From: Clostridium brassicae
Lineage (GTDB): Bacteria > Bacillota > Clostridia > Clostridiales > Clostridiaceae
Direction of reading: 5' to 3'
DNA length: 64,000 bases
Assembly (NCBI RefSeq): GCF_026738875.1
Contig: NZ_JAPQFJ010000005.1
Coordinates: 1-64,000, forward strand
Shown here: in pieces, positions 1-8,058 of the stretch
How the letters are laid out: every line of letters begins with the position of its first letter
Position numbering within the stretch: position 1 is the first letter of the stretch
Notes under the pieces: model-generated
Seen by the model: the letters and a program-made list of their open reading frames with translations, nothing else
What the model was told of the DNA's origin: nothing
Database searches by the model: none
Translations under genes and position numbers: made by a program

Positions 1-1
1 C

Positions 2-139
2 ATTGGTAATATAAAAGGTATTGTTAAAAGAACTTCCGAAGGAATTATAGTTAACATTCCACCCATAACAAAACTGGCAAAACTAATTGCTAACGCACTC
101 TATACCCCTAAATATATACAATTAAAACTTAACATATGA
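2..139 (+). CDS. possible 3' end of an unidentified coding region
   Basis: An open frame enters from the left edge and stops with TGA at 137-139, giving 45 residues that end in YIQLKLNI. I do not recognise the family. The residues are mixed basic and hydrophobic with no clear motif, so coding status rests only on the open frame and its position on the same strand as the genes that follow. The opposite strand also has a short hydrophobic open stretch here, which weakens the call. Confidence 0.25.
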   Translation: MGNIKGIVKRTSEGIIVNIPPITKLAKLIANALYTPKYIQLKLNI

Positions 140-453
140 AGTTAAATACAATAAATTAATTAATGTAATATTATCCAAAACAGTAAATGGAATTTTACTT
201 TTATTTAGTGCTGTCAAATTTAATTCTGTGGAATTATTCCAGCAGGCTCCGCCTAAAAATCTAGGCGACTATGGAATATATTGAATAATATTAACAGGTA
301 ATTATATGAAAATATAATTTTTATATTTGTACGAAATCTAGGTAATTAAATATATTTATATTATAAATTAAATAAATATTTAGAAAATTATTGAAATATA
401 TTGTTTATTAAAATAATGATGAATGATAAAATAATGATTAAGAGGTGATATAA
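140..453. other. AT-rich spacer with one nested hairpin
   Basis: This 314-base stretch has no convincing ORF. Its only GC-rich part is a nested inverted repeat: TATTCCA at 235-241 pairs with TGGAATA at 272-278, and inside it CGCCTA at 250-255 pairs with TAGGCG at 262-267 around a 6-base loop. There is no T run after it, so it is not a standard terminator. The remainder is A/T-rich sequence leading to the small peptide gene at 454. Confidence 0.5.
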
Positions 454-546
454 ATGAAAAAAATACTAAAGGTAATTTTATTCATTCTAATATTTAGTGG
501 TATAGGATTTGCTATAGGATATTTTTTGTTTGGTAAACATATATAA
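454..546 (+). CDS. small single-pass membrane peptide, 30 aa
   Basis: ATG at 454 follows an AGAGGTG ribosome site at 441-447 with good spacing and opens 30 codons ending in TAA at 544. The peptide starts with basic residues (MKKILK) and continues as one hydrophobic helix of about 20 residues (VILFILIFSGIGFAIGYFLF) ending in GKHI. This is the shape of a one-pass membrane peptide. The next gene starts 17 bases downstream with its own AAGGAG site, so the two are probably cotranscribed. Function is unknown; a short toxin-like or membrane-regulatory peptide is possible but unproven. Confidence 0.5.
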   Translation: MKKILKVILFILIFSGIGFAIGYFLFGKHI

Positions 547-563
547 ATTTTAAGGAGATAGAA

Positions 564-929
564 ATGAGTAAATGTATCATATGTGGTGCACATGGCGAAA
601 AACATCACATTGTTTATAAAAATCAAGGAGGAATAGATATTCCTTTAAATTATATTTATCTATGTTCTGAACACCATAGAGGAGCATTAGGTCCTCATAA
701 AAACAGAAATGTAGATTATGAGTATAAAAAAGACTTTCAAAATAAGCTATTTAATATACTTAAAGAAGAATATTATAGCATGAATGATTTAAAAAAATTA
801 CTAAAGATAAATCCTTTTCAATGGAAAATAATTGAAAGAAAATTTAAAGAATATAAAAAGGGATATAAAAAGGGATATAAAAAAATAGACGTTATTAAAA
901 TACTTATGGGTGGAAAAATATATATTTAA
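564..929 (+). CDS. small HNH-endonuclease-like zinc-binding protein, 121 aa
   Basis: The N-terminal half has the metal-binding pattern of HNH proteins: CIICG (residues 4-8), HHIVYKNQGG (from about residue 15) and a later YLCSEHHRG followed by a PHKN stretch. This suggests a Cys/His-coordinated beta-beta-alpha fold, so a DNA-binding or nicking function is inferred. The C-terminal half is very Lys/Tyr rich with a tandem KKGY repeat encoded by two copies of a 12-bp unit at 855-878. AAGGAG lies 8 bases before the ATG. It follows a 30-aa membrane peptide gene, and neither belongs to the conserved core around it, so the pair looks accessory. The substrate is unknown and the protein could be a degenerate HNH remnant. 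Confidence 0.7.
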   Translation: MSKCIICGAHGEKHHIVYKNQGGIDIPLNYIYLCSEHHRGALGPHKNRNVDYEYKKDFQNKLFNILKEEYYSMNDLKKLLKINPFQWKIIERKFKEYKKGYKKGYKKIDVIKILMGGKIYI

Positions 930-1070
930 CAAATAAAAAATATAATGAACATATAGTTTACATAATATTTATTATGCATTTTTAAAACAAAAGTAAACTT
1001 AAATCAAAATTTGAAAAATAAATAAAATCCCTATATAATTATCTACATAAAAACAAGGCAGGTGATAGCA

Positions 1071-1781
1071 GTGATAGAAAGACTTCAAAAATACATGGCC
1101 TCATGCGGAGTTGATTCAAGAAGAAAATGTGAAGATATAATACTATCAGGTAAAGTAAGAGTTAATGATAAAATAGTACGAGAATTAGGAGTAAAAATTG
1201 ATAATGATAAAGATAAAGTATATGTAGATTCTAAATTAATAACAAAAGAAAAAAGTAAATTATACATAGCTTTAAATAAACCTGAAGGATATGTATCCAC
1301 TGTTAAAGATGATAGAGGAAGAAAAACAATTATAGACTTAATTAAACTAGATGAAAGAATATATCCAATAGGTAGATTGGACTATAACACTTCTGGATTA
1401 ATTCTTCTTACAAATGACGGAGATATCTATAATAAAATAATTCATCCAAGAGAAGAAATAAATAAACTATATTTAGCAACTATTAAAGGTATTCCTTCCA
1501 AAGAAAAAATAGAGAAATTTTGTAATGGTATTGATATTGGAGGTTATATTACTTCAAATGCAAGTTTTAAAATAATAAAAAAACTTAAAGACACCTGTGA
1601 AGTTGAAATAACAATTCATGAAGGAAAAAACAGGCAAATTAGAAAAATGTGTGATAAAATAGGTCATCCAGTCATTTCCTTAAAACGAATTTGTATAGGT
1701 AAACTTACTTTAGGAAATTTAAAGCAAGGTGAATGGAGATATTTGCATGAATACGAAATGAATTATTTAAATTCTCTATGA
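1071..1781 (+). CDS. rluB: 23S rRNA pseudouridine synthase, RsuA/RluB family
   Basis: This enzyme converts a uridine in 23S rRNA to pseudouridine (in B. subtilis and E. coli RluB acts near position 2605). An S4 RNA-binding domain occupies roughly residues 2-60, starting with ERLQKYMASCG. The catalytic domain carries GRLDYNTSGLILLTNDG, with the catalytic aspartate near residue 104, and the C-terminal EGKNRQIRKMC segment typical of the RsuA branch. An in-frame GTG exists at 1062, but AAGGCAGGTG at 1055-1064 would overlap it, so GTG 1071 is the better start. Length (236 aa) is normal. RluB rather than RluE or RluF is chosen from Firmicute context. Confidence 0.92.
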   Translation: MIERLQKYMASCGVDSRRKCEDIILSGKVRVNDKIVRELGVKIDNDKDKVYVDSKLITKEKSKLYIALNKPEGYVSTVKDDRGRKTIIDLIKLDERIYPIGRLDYNTSGLILLTNDGDIYNKIIHPREEINKLYLATIKGIPSKEKIEKFCNGIDIGGYITSNASFKIIKKLKDTCEVEITIHEGKNRQIRKMCDKIGHPVISLKRICIGKLTLGNLKQGEWRYLHEYEMNYLNSL

Positions 1782-1839
1782 TTATACTATAATTCTCCTT
1801 AATTTCTACACACTAATCCCTTTAAATATGAAATGTAAC

Positions 1840-1868
1840 TTGATAAATGTTTTAATTGATGTTAAAAT
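1840..1868 (+). promoter_or_regulatory. sigma-A-like promoter for the RpiR-type regulator
   Basis: TTGATA (1840-1845) is followed by a 17-base spacer and TAAAAT (1863-1868). A small A/T hairpin (AAATGAAAT / ATTTCATTT, 1865-1886) overlaps the -10 and the expected start point and is followed by a short T run; it may be the terminator of rluB. The downstream gene starts at 1917. Confidence 0.55.
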
Positions 1869-1916
1869 GAAATAAAAATTTCATTTTTTTGCAATGTAAG
1901 AAAGGGTTTGATAACT

Positions 1917-2789
1917 ATGGACGAAAATACTCAAGATCTCATGAGAACCATTCAGATAAAGTTTCCACGACTAAGTAAAGGTCAAAAATTAATTGCTGAA
2001 TACATATTAAAACATTATGATAAAGCTGCTTTTATGACAGCAGCAAAGCTTGGTACAAGTGTAGGAGTTAGTGAATCTACAGTAGTTAGATTTGCAAATG
2101 AATTAGGCTTTAGTGGATATCCTAAATTACAAAAAGCACTTCATGACTTAATTAAAAATAAATTAACTACTGTTCAAAGAATAGAATTATCAAATAATTT
2201 GATAAATCAAGAAAACGCTTTAAAAGGTGTATTAAAAGCAGATATGGAAAATATACGAGCTACTTTAGAAAAGATTAATCATAAAGATTTTGAACAAGTA
2301 GTTAATTGTATATTAAATGCTAAAAGAATATATATTATTGGATTAAGAAGTTCTACTGCTTTAGCTGATTTTCTTGGTTTCTATTTAAATATTATGTTAG
2401 ATAATGTAAAGGTTGTTAAGCACGGAATTAGCGATGTTTTTGACCAAATGATAAATATAACTGATGAAGACTTAGTAATTGGAATTGGATTTCCTCGTTA
2501 TGCTGGAAGAACTATAGAAGCATTATCTTATGCCCAAAGTAAAGGTACTAAAGTTGTAGCACTAACTGATAGTTTGCTTTCTCCATTAGCAACTAGAGCT
2601 GAATATACTTTAATTGCTCAAAGTAATATGGCATCCTTTGTTGACTCCTTAGTTGCTCCTTTAAGTGTTATAAATGCTCTTATAGTAGCTGTTGGCTTGA
2701 GAAATAAGGAATCTACTTCCGCCACATTTAAGGAATTAGAAAGTATTTGGGAAGAATACCACGTATATTCTTATAAAAAAGAAGATTAA
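1917..2789 (+). CDS. MurR/RpiR family transcriptional regulator
   Basis: This is a 290-aa phosphosugar-responsive DNA-binding protein of the RpiR family. Residues about 1-75 form the HTH_6 domain (KLGTSVGVSESTVVRFANELG is the recognition-helix region). Residues about 125-255 form a SIS (sugar isomerase) domain with the typical IYIIGLRSS and GIGFPRYAGRT segments. The start at ATG 1917 is preferred over an upstream TTG at 1908 because the GAAAGGG ribosome site ends at 1905. No sugar catabolic gene is adjacent, so the ligand cannot be inferred. A terminator follows at once, so it is transcribed alone. Confidence 0.88.
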   Translation: MDENTQDLMRTIQIKFPRLSKGQKLIAEYILKHYDKAAFMTAAKLGTSVGVSESTVVRFANELGFSGYPKLQKALHDLIKNKLTTVQRIELSNNLINQENALKGVLKADMENIRATLEKINHKDFEQVVNCILNAKRIYIIGLRSSTALADFLGFYLNIMLDNVKVVKHGISDVFDQMINITDEDLVIGIGFPRYAGRTIEALSYAQSKGTKVVALTDSLLSPLATRAEYTLIAQSNMASFVDSLVAPLSVINALIVAVGLRNKESTSATFKELESIWEEYHVYSYKKED

Positions 2790-2795
2790 TTTTTT

Positions 2796-2828
2796 AAAAA
2801 GGGGGAGCGTTATATACCCTCTTTTTTT
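2796..2828 (+). terminator. Rho-independent terminator after the RpiR-type regulator
   Basis: AAAAAGGGGG pairs with CCCTCTTTTT (one G-T wobble) around an 11-base loop, and the right arm runs into a T tract. Confidence 0.75.
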
Positions 2829-2919
2829 ATGTATTATTTATTTTAAATACTTGAATAAACACTAGTGTTATATTAAATTATAATAGTAGAAATTTATGTA
2901 TGTACAATGAGGTGAATAA

Positions 2920-4143
2920 ATGAGAACAGTTATAGTTGTAGGTGGCGGTCCCGCTGGAATGATGGCAGCAATTAAAGCTTCTGAAAAAAGCACAGTGACT
3001 TTGATTGATAAAAACGATAAACTTGGCAAAAAATTATTTATAACTGGTAAAGGTAGATGTAATGTAACTAATAGTAAAGATATAAGTGAGTTTTTTGACT
3101 ATATACCAGTTAATTCAAACTTTTTATACAGTAGTTTATATACTTTTACTAATGAAAATACAATGGACTTTTTTAATAACTTAGGAGTAGAATTAAAAAC
3201 TGAAAGAGGAGATAGAGTATTTCCAAAATCAGATAAATCCTCAGATATAATAAAAGCTTTTGAAAAAGCTCTTATAAAAAATAATGTTAAAGTAATGCTA
3301 AATTCTTATGTAAAAAAAGTTATAGCAAAAAATAATATGATAGAAAAAATAATTTTAGATAACAATGAAGAGTTTTATGCAGATAGCTTCATTTTTGCTA
3401 CAGGTGGTTTATCCTATCCTCAAACAGGTTCTACTGGTGAAGGATTAAATTATTCTAAAAAGCTAGGCCATAATATAGTAACTCCTAAAGCAGCCTTAGT
3501 TCCAATTGAAGTTAAAGAGAATTGGATAAAAGATCTTCAAGGACTTTCTTTAAAAAACGTATCTTTGTCTATAAAAAATGAAAAAAATAAAATTTTATAT
3601 AATGAATTTGGTGAAATGCTTTTTACCCATTTTGGTATATCTGGACCTATTGTTCTAAGTAGCAGTAGGGTAGTAAATGAGAGCAAAGGTCTTAAAGCTA
3701 TTATAAATTTGAAACCTGCTTTAACCGAAGATGAGCTTGATAAAAGAATCCAAAAGGATTTTACTAAATATTGTAATAAAGATTTTAAAAATTCACTGAA
3801 TGATTTATTACCTAATAAACTTATTGACATAATCATAAAATTAAGCAATATAGATGAATCTAAAAAAGTTAATTCCATAACAAAAGTTGAGAGAAAAACA
3901 CTTGTTAATTTACTTCAAAATTTTGAACTTAATATTAAAGGATTAAGACCTATTGAGGAAGCAATTGTAACTAGTGGCGGTATTAATGTCAGAGAGATTG
4001 ACCCTTCTTCAATGAAATCAAAACTAATCAATAATTTATATTTTGCTGGAGAAATGATTGATGTTGATGCTTACACTGGTGGCTATAATATTCAAATAGC
4101 TCTATCAACAGGTTATCTTGCAGGTATGTCTGTTAATGAATAA
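2920..4143 (+). CDS. HI0933-family (BaiN/YtfP/YhiN-like) FAD-dependent oxidoreductase
   Basis: A 407-aa flavoprotein of the HI0933/YhiN family. The N-terminus has a Rossmann dinucleotide-binding motif (VVGGGPAGMMAA, residues about 5-16), followed by DKNDKLGKKLFITGKGRCN, a hallmark of this family. The C-terminus carries YFAGEMIDVDAYTGGYN, which contacts FAD. The physiological substrate is unsettled; a bile-acid 3-dehydro reductase role is known only for BaiN in one gut clostridium and is not implied here. An AGGTG ribosome site precedes the ATG. It lies upstream of cmk, a neighbourhood common in clostridia. Confidence 0.85.
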   Translation: MRTVIVVGGGPAGMMAAIKASEKSTVTLIDKNDKLGKKLFITGKGRCNVTNSKDISEFFDYIPVNSNFLYSSLYTFTNENTMDFFNNLGVELKTERGDRVFPKSDKSSDIIKAFEKALIKNNVKVMLNSYVKKVIAKNNMIEKIILDNNEEFYADSFIFATGGLSYPQTGSTGEGLNYSKKLGHNIVTPKAALVPIEVKENWIKDLQGLSLKNVSLSIKNEKNKILYNEFGEMLFTHFGISGPIVLSSSRVVNESKGLKAIINLKPALTEDELDKRIQKDFTKYCNKDFKNSLNDLLPNKLIDIIIKLSNIDESKKVNSITKVERKTLVNLLQNFELNIKGLRPIEEAIVTSGGINVREIDPSSMKSKLINNLYFAGEMIDVDAYTGGYNIQIALSTGYLAGMSVNE

Positions 4144-4228
4144 TAAATATTGTAAATTATAAAGGATTTTCATAATTAATATAGAATATATTACATTGGT
4201 ACTGTTTAAAATAGAAAGGCGGATTTAT

Positions 4229-4888
4229 ATGAGAATAATAGTGGCAATTGACGGTCCAGCCGGTGCAGGGAAAAGTACTATAGCTAAAAGGGTCGGGGAA
4301 AAATTTAATCTTATGTATATAAATACAGGATCTATGTATAGAGCTGTTACCTTAAAGGCTTTAGAAAAAGATATTCATCACTCCAACATGGATAAATTAT
4401 GTAGATTAGTTGATACTATGGATATGTATTTTCAAAATAATGAATTAATATTAAATGGTGAAAATATAAATGACAAACTTACATTGCCTTATATAAGCAA
4501 CAATGTTTCTAATTATGCTTCTATAAAAGAGGTAAGACATAGACTTGTTGCAATACAAAGGGAAATGGCTGAAAAGTATGATGTAATAATGGACGGTAGA
4601 GATATTGGTACTGTAGTACTTAAAGATGCTCCTTTTAAATTCTTTTTAACTGCTTCTCCAGAGGAAAGGGCTAGAAGAAGATATGAAGAGTTAAAATTAA
4701 AAAAACTTGATGTAAATTATGAAAATATTTTAGATGAAATAAAAAAGAGAGACTATATAGACTGCAATAGGGAAACTGATCCATTAACTAAAGCAGAAGA
4801 TGCTATAGAAATTGATTCTACAAACATGAATATAGAAGAAGTGGTAGAAAAAATTTGCTCTTATATAAGAAATAAAATTAATAATTAA
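4229..4888 (+). CDS. cmk: cytidylate kinase
   Basis: Phosphorylates CMP and dCMP to the diphosphates using ATP. The P-loop GPAGAGKST lies at residues 9-17. NTGSMYRAVT, DGRDIGTVV and the ERARRRYEE lid region all match Cmk. The 219-aa length is standard. ATG 4229 is chosen because GAAAGGCGG ends 6 bases upstream; an earlier in-frame start at 4196 would add an atypical extension. The ispH-rpsA gene follows 21 bases later, the usual cmk-ispH/rpsA arrangement, so the two are probably cotranscribed. Confidence 0.95.
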   Translation: MRIIVAIDGPAGAGKSTIAKRVGEKFNLMYINTGSMYRAVTLKALEKDIHHSNMDKLCRLVDTMDMYFQNNELILNGENINDKLTLPYISNNVSNYASIKEVRHRLVAIQREMAEKYDVIMDGRDIGTVVLKDAPFKFFLTASPEERARRRYEELKLKKLDVNYENILDEIKKRDYIDCNRETDPLTKAEDAIEIDSTNMNIEEVVEKICSYIRNKINN

Positions 4889-4909
4889 TATTATAGAGGT
4901 TGTAAACTT

Positions 4910-6814
4910 ATGCGGAATATAATTTTAGCTAGTAAAGCTGGCTTTTGCTTTGGGGTAAAAAGGGCCGTGGACAAAGCCTTAAATGCCAGAAATGAAAATG
5001 ATAATACAATATATACTTTAGGTCCACTAATTCATAATAAAGATGTAGTAAATTACTTAGAATCTAAAAATATAAATTCTATAGATTTTAAAGATATCGA
5101 TAAGTTAAAAGAAAAAGATGTTATCGTTATACGTTCCCATGGAACTACTCCTCATGTAATAAATAAACTTAAAGAAAAAAAGTTAACAATTATAGACTCT
5201 ACTTGTCCTCACGTTTCTAAAATTCATCATGAGGTAGAGAAATATCACAAACTTGGTTATGGTATAGTTATAGTTGGAGACTCTAGCCATCCAGAAGTAA
5301 TTGGAATAAATGGTTGGTGTGATAATTCAGCTTTAATTACTAAAGATGGTTCAAATATAGAAAATATATTAAAAAAAGTTTGTGTTGTTTCTCAAACTAC
5401 TGAAAAACAAGAAAATTGGGGGAAGGTAATTAATGTTATTGCATCTAAATGTAGAGAATTTGTTGCTATAAATACTATCTGTAATGCAACTCATATACGC
5501 CAAAACTCCGCATGGGATCTTTCAAAAAAAGTTGATACTATGATTGTAATAGGAGGATATCATAGTTCCAATACTACTAAGTTATATGAGTTATGCAAAC
5601 AAAATTGTAAAAATACTATACATGTAGAAAATTCAGGAGAAATCCCTGATAAAATAATTAAAACTAGTAAAAATATAGGTGTTACAGCCGGCGCTTCAAC
5701 ACCTGATTGGATAATAAAGGAGGCAATTACAAAGATGAATGAAAACAGAGAATTAGAATTTAATGAACAACTTGCTTTCATGGAACAAAATGATGTACAA
5801 ATAGCAGTAGGTGACAAAATAAAAGGTCAAATAATTTCTTTAAATGAAAGAGAAGCTTTTGTAAATATTGGCTATAAAAAAGATGGTTTCTTACCTCTTA
5901 AAGAAGTTACAAATGATGAAAACATAAAATTAACTGACTTATTTAATATTGGAGACGAAATTGAGGCTAAAGTAATCAGTCTTAAAAATGATGATGGTTA
6001 TGTAGTATTATCTAAAATAGAAATTGAAAGAGAAAAAGCTTATTCTGATATCAAGGAAGCTTTTAATAATAAGACTAATTTAAAAGTTGAAATTAGAGAA
6101 ACTGTTAAAGGTGGACTAATTGCAAAATATAATGGAGCAAGAGTATTTATTCCAGCTTCTCATTTAGAATTACATCATGTAGATGATTTATCTTCATACA
6201 TAGGTAAGACCTTAGATGTAAACATAATAGAATATAAACCTCAAAGAAAAGGCACAAGAATTGTAGCTTCTAGAAGAGATTTATTAATCAAAGAAAAAGA
6301 AGCAAAAGAAGCCAATGCATGGGAATCTCTTGAAAAAGGTAAGATAGTAGAGGGAGAAGTAAAAAGACTAACTAAATTTGGCGCTTTTGTAGATATAAAT
6401 GGAATAGATGGACTACTTCATGTTTCCCAAATTTCTTGGGGAAGAGTTGAAAAACCTGAAGATGTTCTTAAAGTTAAAGAGAAAGTTAAAGTATGTATTT
6501 TAGATTTAGATAAAGAAAATAGAAAATTATCTTTAAGTATAAAAAGTTTAACACCTAATCCATGGCTTAATGTTGAAGAAAAATATCCTATTGGAAATGT
6601 GGTTCTTGGTAAAGTAGTTAGATTCGCTGATTTTGGTGCTTTCATAGAAATAGAACCAGGTGTAGATGGATTAGTTCATATTTCTGAAATAAGTCATAAG
6701 AGAATTAACAAACCAAATGAAGTATTAAATATAGGCGATGAAGTAAAAGCTAAAATTTTAAATGTAAGTAATTCAGAAAAAAGAATCAGTTTAAGTATTA
6801 AAGAAGTTGAATAA
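4910..6814 (+). CDS. ispH: bifunctional HMBPP reductase (IspH) / ribosomal protein S1
   Basis: A 634-aa fusion. Residues about 1-280 are IspH, the 4Fe-4S enzyme of the last step of the MEP isoprenoid pathway. The cluster cysteines are visible in KAGFCFGVKRA (Cys13), STCPHVSKIH (about 96) and INTICNATHIR (about 191). Residues about 295-634 contain four S1/OB-fold repeats, the last two beginning KGKIVEGEVKRLTKFGAFVD and GNVVLGKVVRFADFGAFIE. This fusion is known in Clostridium and relatives. The S1 part is expected to bind mRNA on the 30S subunit. There is no stop or frameshift at the junction. dxr and ispG of the same pathway lie at 51-54 kb on the opposite strand. Confidence 0.96.
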   Translation: MRNIILASKAGFCFGVKRAVDKALNARNENDNTIYTLGPLIHNKDVVNYLESKNINSIDFKDIDKLKEKDVIVIRSHGTTPHVINKLKEKKLTIIDSTCPHVSKIHHEVEKYHKLGYGIVIVGDSSHPEVIGINGWCDNSALITKDGSNIENILKKVCVVSQTTEKQENWGKVINVIASKCREFVAINTICNATHIRQNSAWDLSKKVDTMIVIGGYHSSNTTKLYELCKQNCKNTIHVENSGEIPDKIIKTSKNIGVTAGASTPDWIIKEAITKMNENRELEFNEQLAFMEQNDVQIAVGDKIKGQIISLNEREAFVNIGYKKDGFLPLKEVTNDENIKLTDLFNIGDEIEAKVISLKNDDGYVVLSKIEIEREKAYSDIKEAFNNKTNLKVEIRETVKGGLIAKYNGARVFIPASHLELHHVDDLSSYIGKTLDVNIIEYKPQRKGTRIVASRRDLLIKEKEAKEANAWESLEKGKIVEGEVKRLTKFGAFVDINGIDGLLHVSQISWGRVEKPEDVLKVKEKVKVCILDLDKENRKLSLSIKSLTPNPWLNVEEKYPIGNVVLGKVVRFADFGAFIEIEPGVDGLVHISEISHKRINKPNEVLNIGDEVKAKILNVSNSEKRISLSIKEVE

Positions 6815-6834
6815 CTTAAATATATTGGTTAGAA

Positions 6835-6874
6835 CATGGGGTAAGCATACAGTTTATTGTATTCTTACCTCATT
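6835..6874 (+). terminator. hairpin terminator after ispH-rpsA
   Basis: ATGGGGTAAG-ATACA pairs with TGTAT-CTTACCTCAT with small bulges, followed by a T-rich stretch. It closes the cmk/ispH-rpsA unit. Confidence 0.6.
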
Positions 6875-6970
6875 ATTTTAGAAATTCTCTTTATAATATG
6901 TTGAAATTTAGTAATATTTCAACATTCCTACAATATATAATTTAATAGTAGGTGTATGGAGGGAAAGACT

Positions 6971-8032
6971 ATGGGCAAAAAAAGTAAACGTATGAAGTAT
7001 AATGAAATCATCTCAGATAAAGAAGATTTAATAATTAAAAAAGTGTTAGATAGATATAATATTGAGTTTATAGACTATAAAAAAGTAAGAAGTGCTTACA
7101 AAGTACGAACTTCCAAAGGAAATATATGCTTAAAAAGATTTAGTCATGGAAGAAATAAAGCTACTAACGGAAATATCTTAGTAGAAGCATTATACCAAAA
7201 TAACTTCAACAATACTGCCACATTCATGAAAACACAAAATGATAATTTATTTGTTAAATATAAAAATTATTTTTTTTATACTACAGAATGGATAGATGGC
7301 GATGAATGTGATTTTTCAAATTTGGAAGAAGCTAAAAAATGTGCTTCACTATTAGCTAAATTTCACTCGGCTACTTCTGAAATTGATACTAAAGATCTTA
7401 AAATTAAAAACAACTTAAAAAATTGGACTCAAATTTACAAAAATAAACTCTATGACTTGCCAAACTTTAAAAAAATAATTTTAAATAAAAAGATTAAAAA
7501 TGAATTTGATAAAAAGTATTTAGAACATATAGATGAATTTTATAAGAGAGGTTTGTTAACTCTAAGTATATTAAATAACTCAGAGTACTATAGATTATCT
7601 AAAGAAGCCGAAAAAAATCATACAATTTGCCACAATAGCTTTTATTATCAAAATATAATAAAAAGAGATAACAAATATTATATTATTGATCTTGATAGCA
7701 TAACAATAGATCTACAAGTAAATGATTTAGGTAAATTTATACGAAGACTTATGAGTAAACACAATTATAAATGGGATTTTCAAAAAGCAAAACAAATTAT
7801 TGAAGGTTATAATTCAGTAACTAAATTGAGTAAAAGCGAATTAGAAGTAATGTTGGCCATAATAGTATTTCCTCATAAATTTTGGAAATTAGGTAGAAAA
7901 AGATATATAAAATATAAACATTGGAGTGAAGAAAAATATTCTAGTAAATTAAATAAAATATTATCGAATATGACATTAGAAGAAAAATTTTTACAAGACT
8001 ATATAAAGTTTTTAGATAGTTATACTTATTAA
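6971..8032 (+). CDS. CotS-like spore coat kinase homologue, probably catalytically degenerate
   Basis: A 353-aa protein of the CotS/YsxE/APH-like fold family. Conserved features are FYTTEWIDGDECD (lid/hinge region), a degraded catalytic loop HNSFYYQNII near residue 220 where APH-type kinases have HxDxxxxN, and IIDLDSITID where the metal-binding aspartate would be. Replacement of the catalytic Asp by Ser suggests a pseudokinase or structural coat protein. The start at ATG 6971 is chosen because GGAGGG (6958-6963) overlaps an upstream in-frame ATG and so must serve the later one. The Lys-rich N-terminus and a GNAT gene 26 bases downstream suggest a small two-gene unit. A sporulation role is inferred from family only. 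Confidence 0.75.
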   Translation: MGKKSKRMKYNEIISDKEDLIIKKVLDRYNIEFIDYKKVRSAYKVRTSKGNICLKRFSHGRNKATNGNILVEALYQNNFNNTATFMKTQNDNLFVKYKNYFFYTTEWIDGDECDFSNLEEAKKCASLLAKFHSATSEIDTKDLKIKNNLKNWTQIYKNKLYDLPNFKKIILNKKIKNEFDKKYLEHIDEFYKRGLLTLSILNNSEYYRLSKEAEKNHTICHNSFYYQNIIKRDNKYYIIDLDSITIDLQVNDLGKFIRRLMSKHNYKWDFQKAKQIIEGYNSVTKLSKSELEVMLAIIVFPHKFWKLGRKRYIKYKHWSEEKYSSKLNKILSNMTLEEKFLQDYIKFLDSYTY

Positions 8033-8058
8033 TATCCTAGATTAAAGAAGGTAGAGTT

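Noticed and set aside
1-94. A short hydrophobic minus-strand open stretch running off the left edge.
   Set aside because: It has no ribosome site and an in-frame stop just upstream of its first usable start; the plus-strand frame is equally open.
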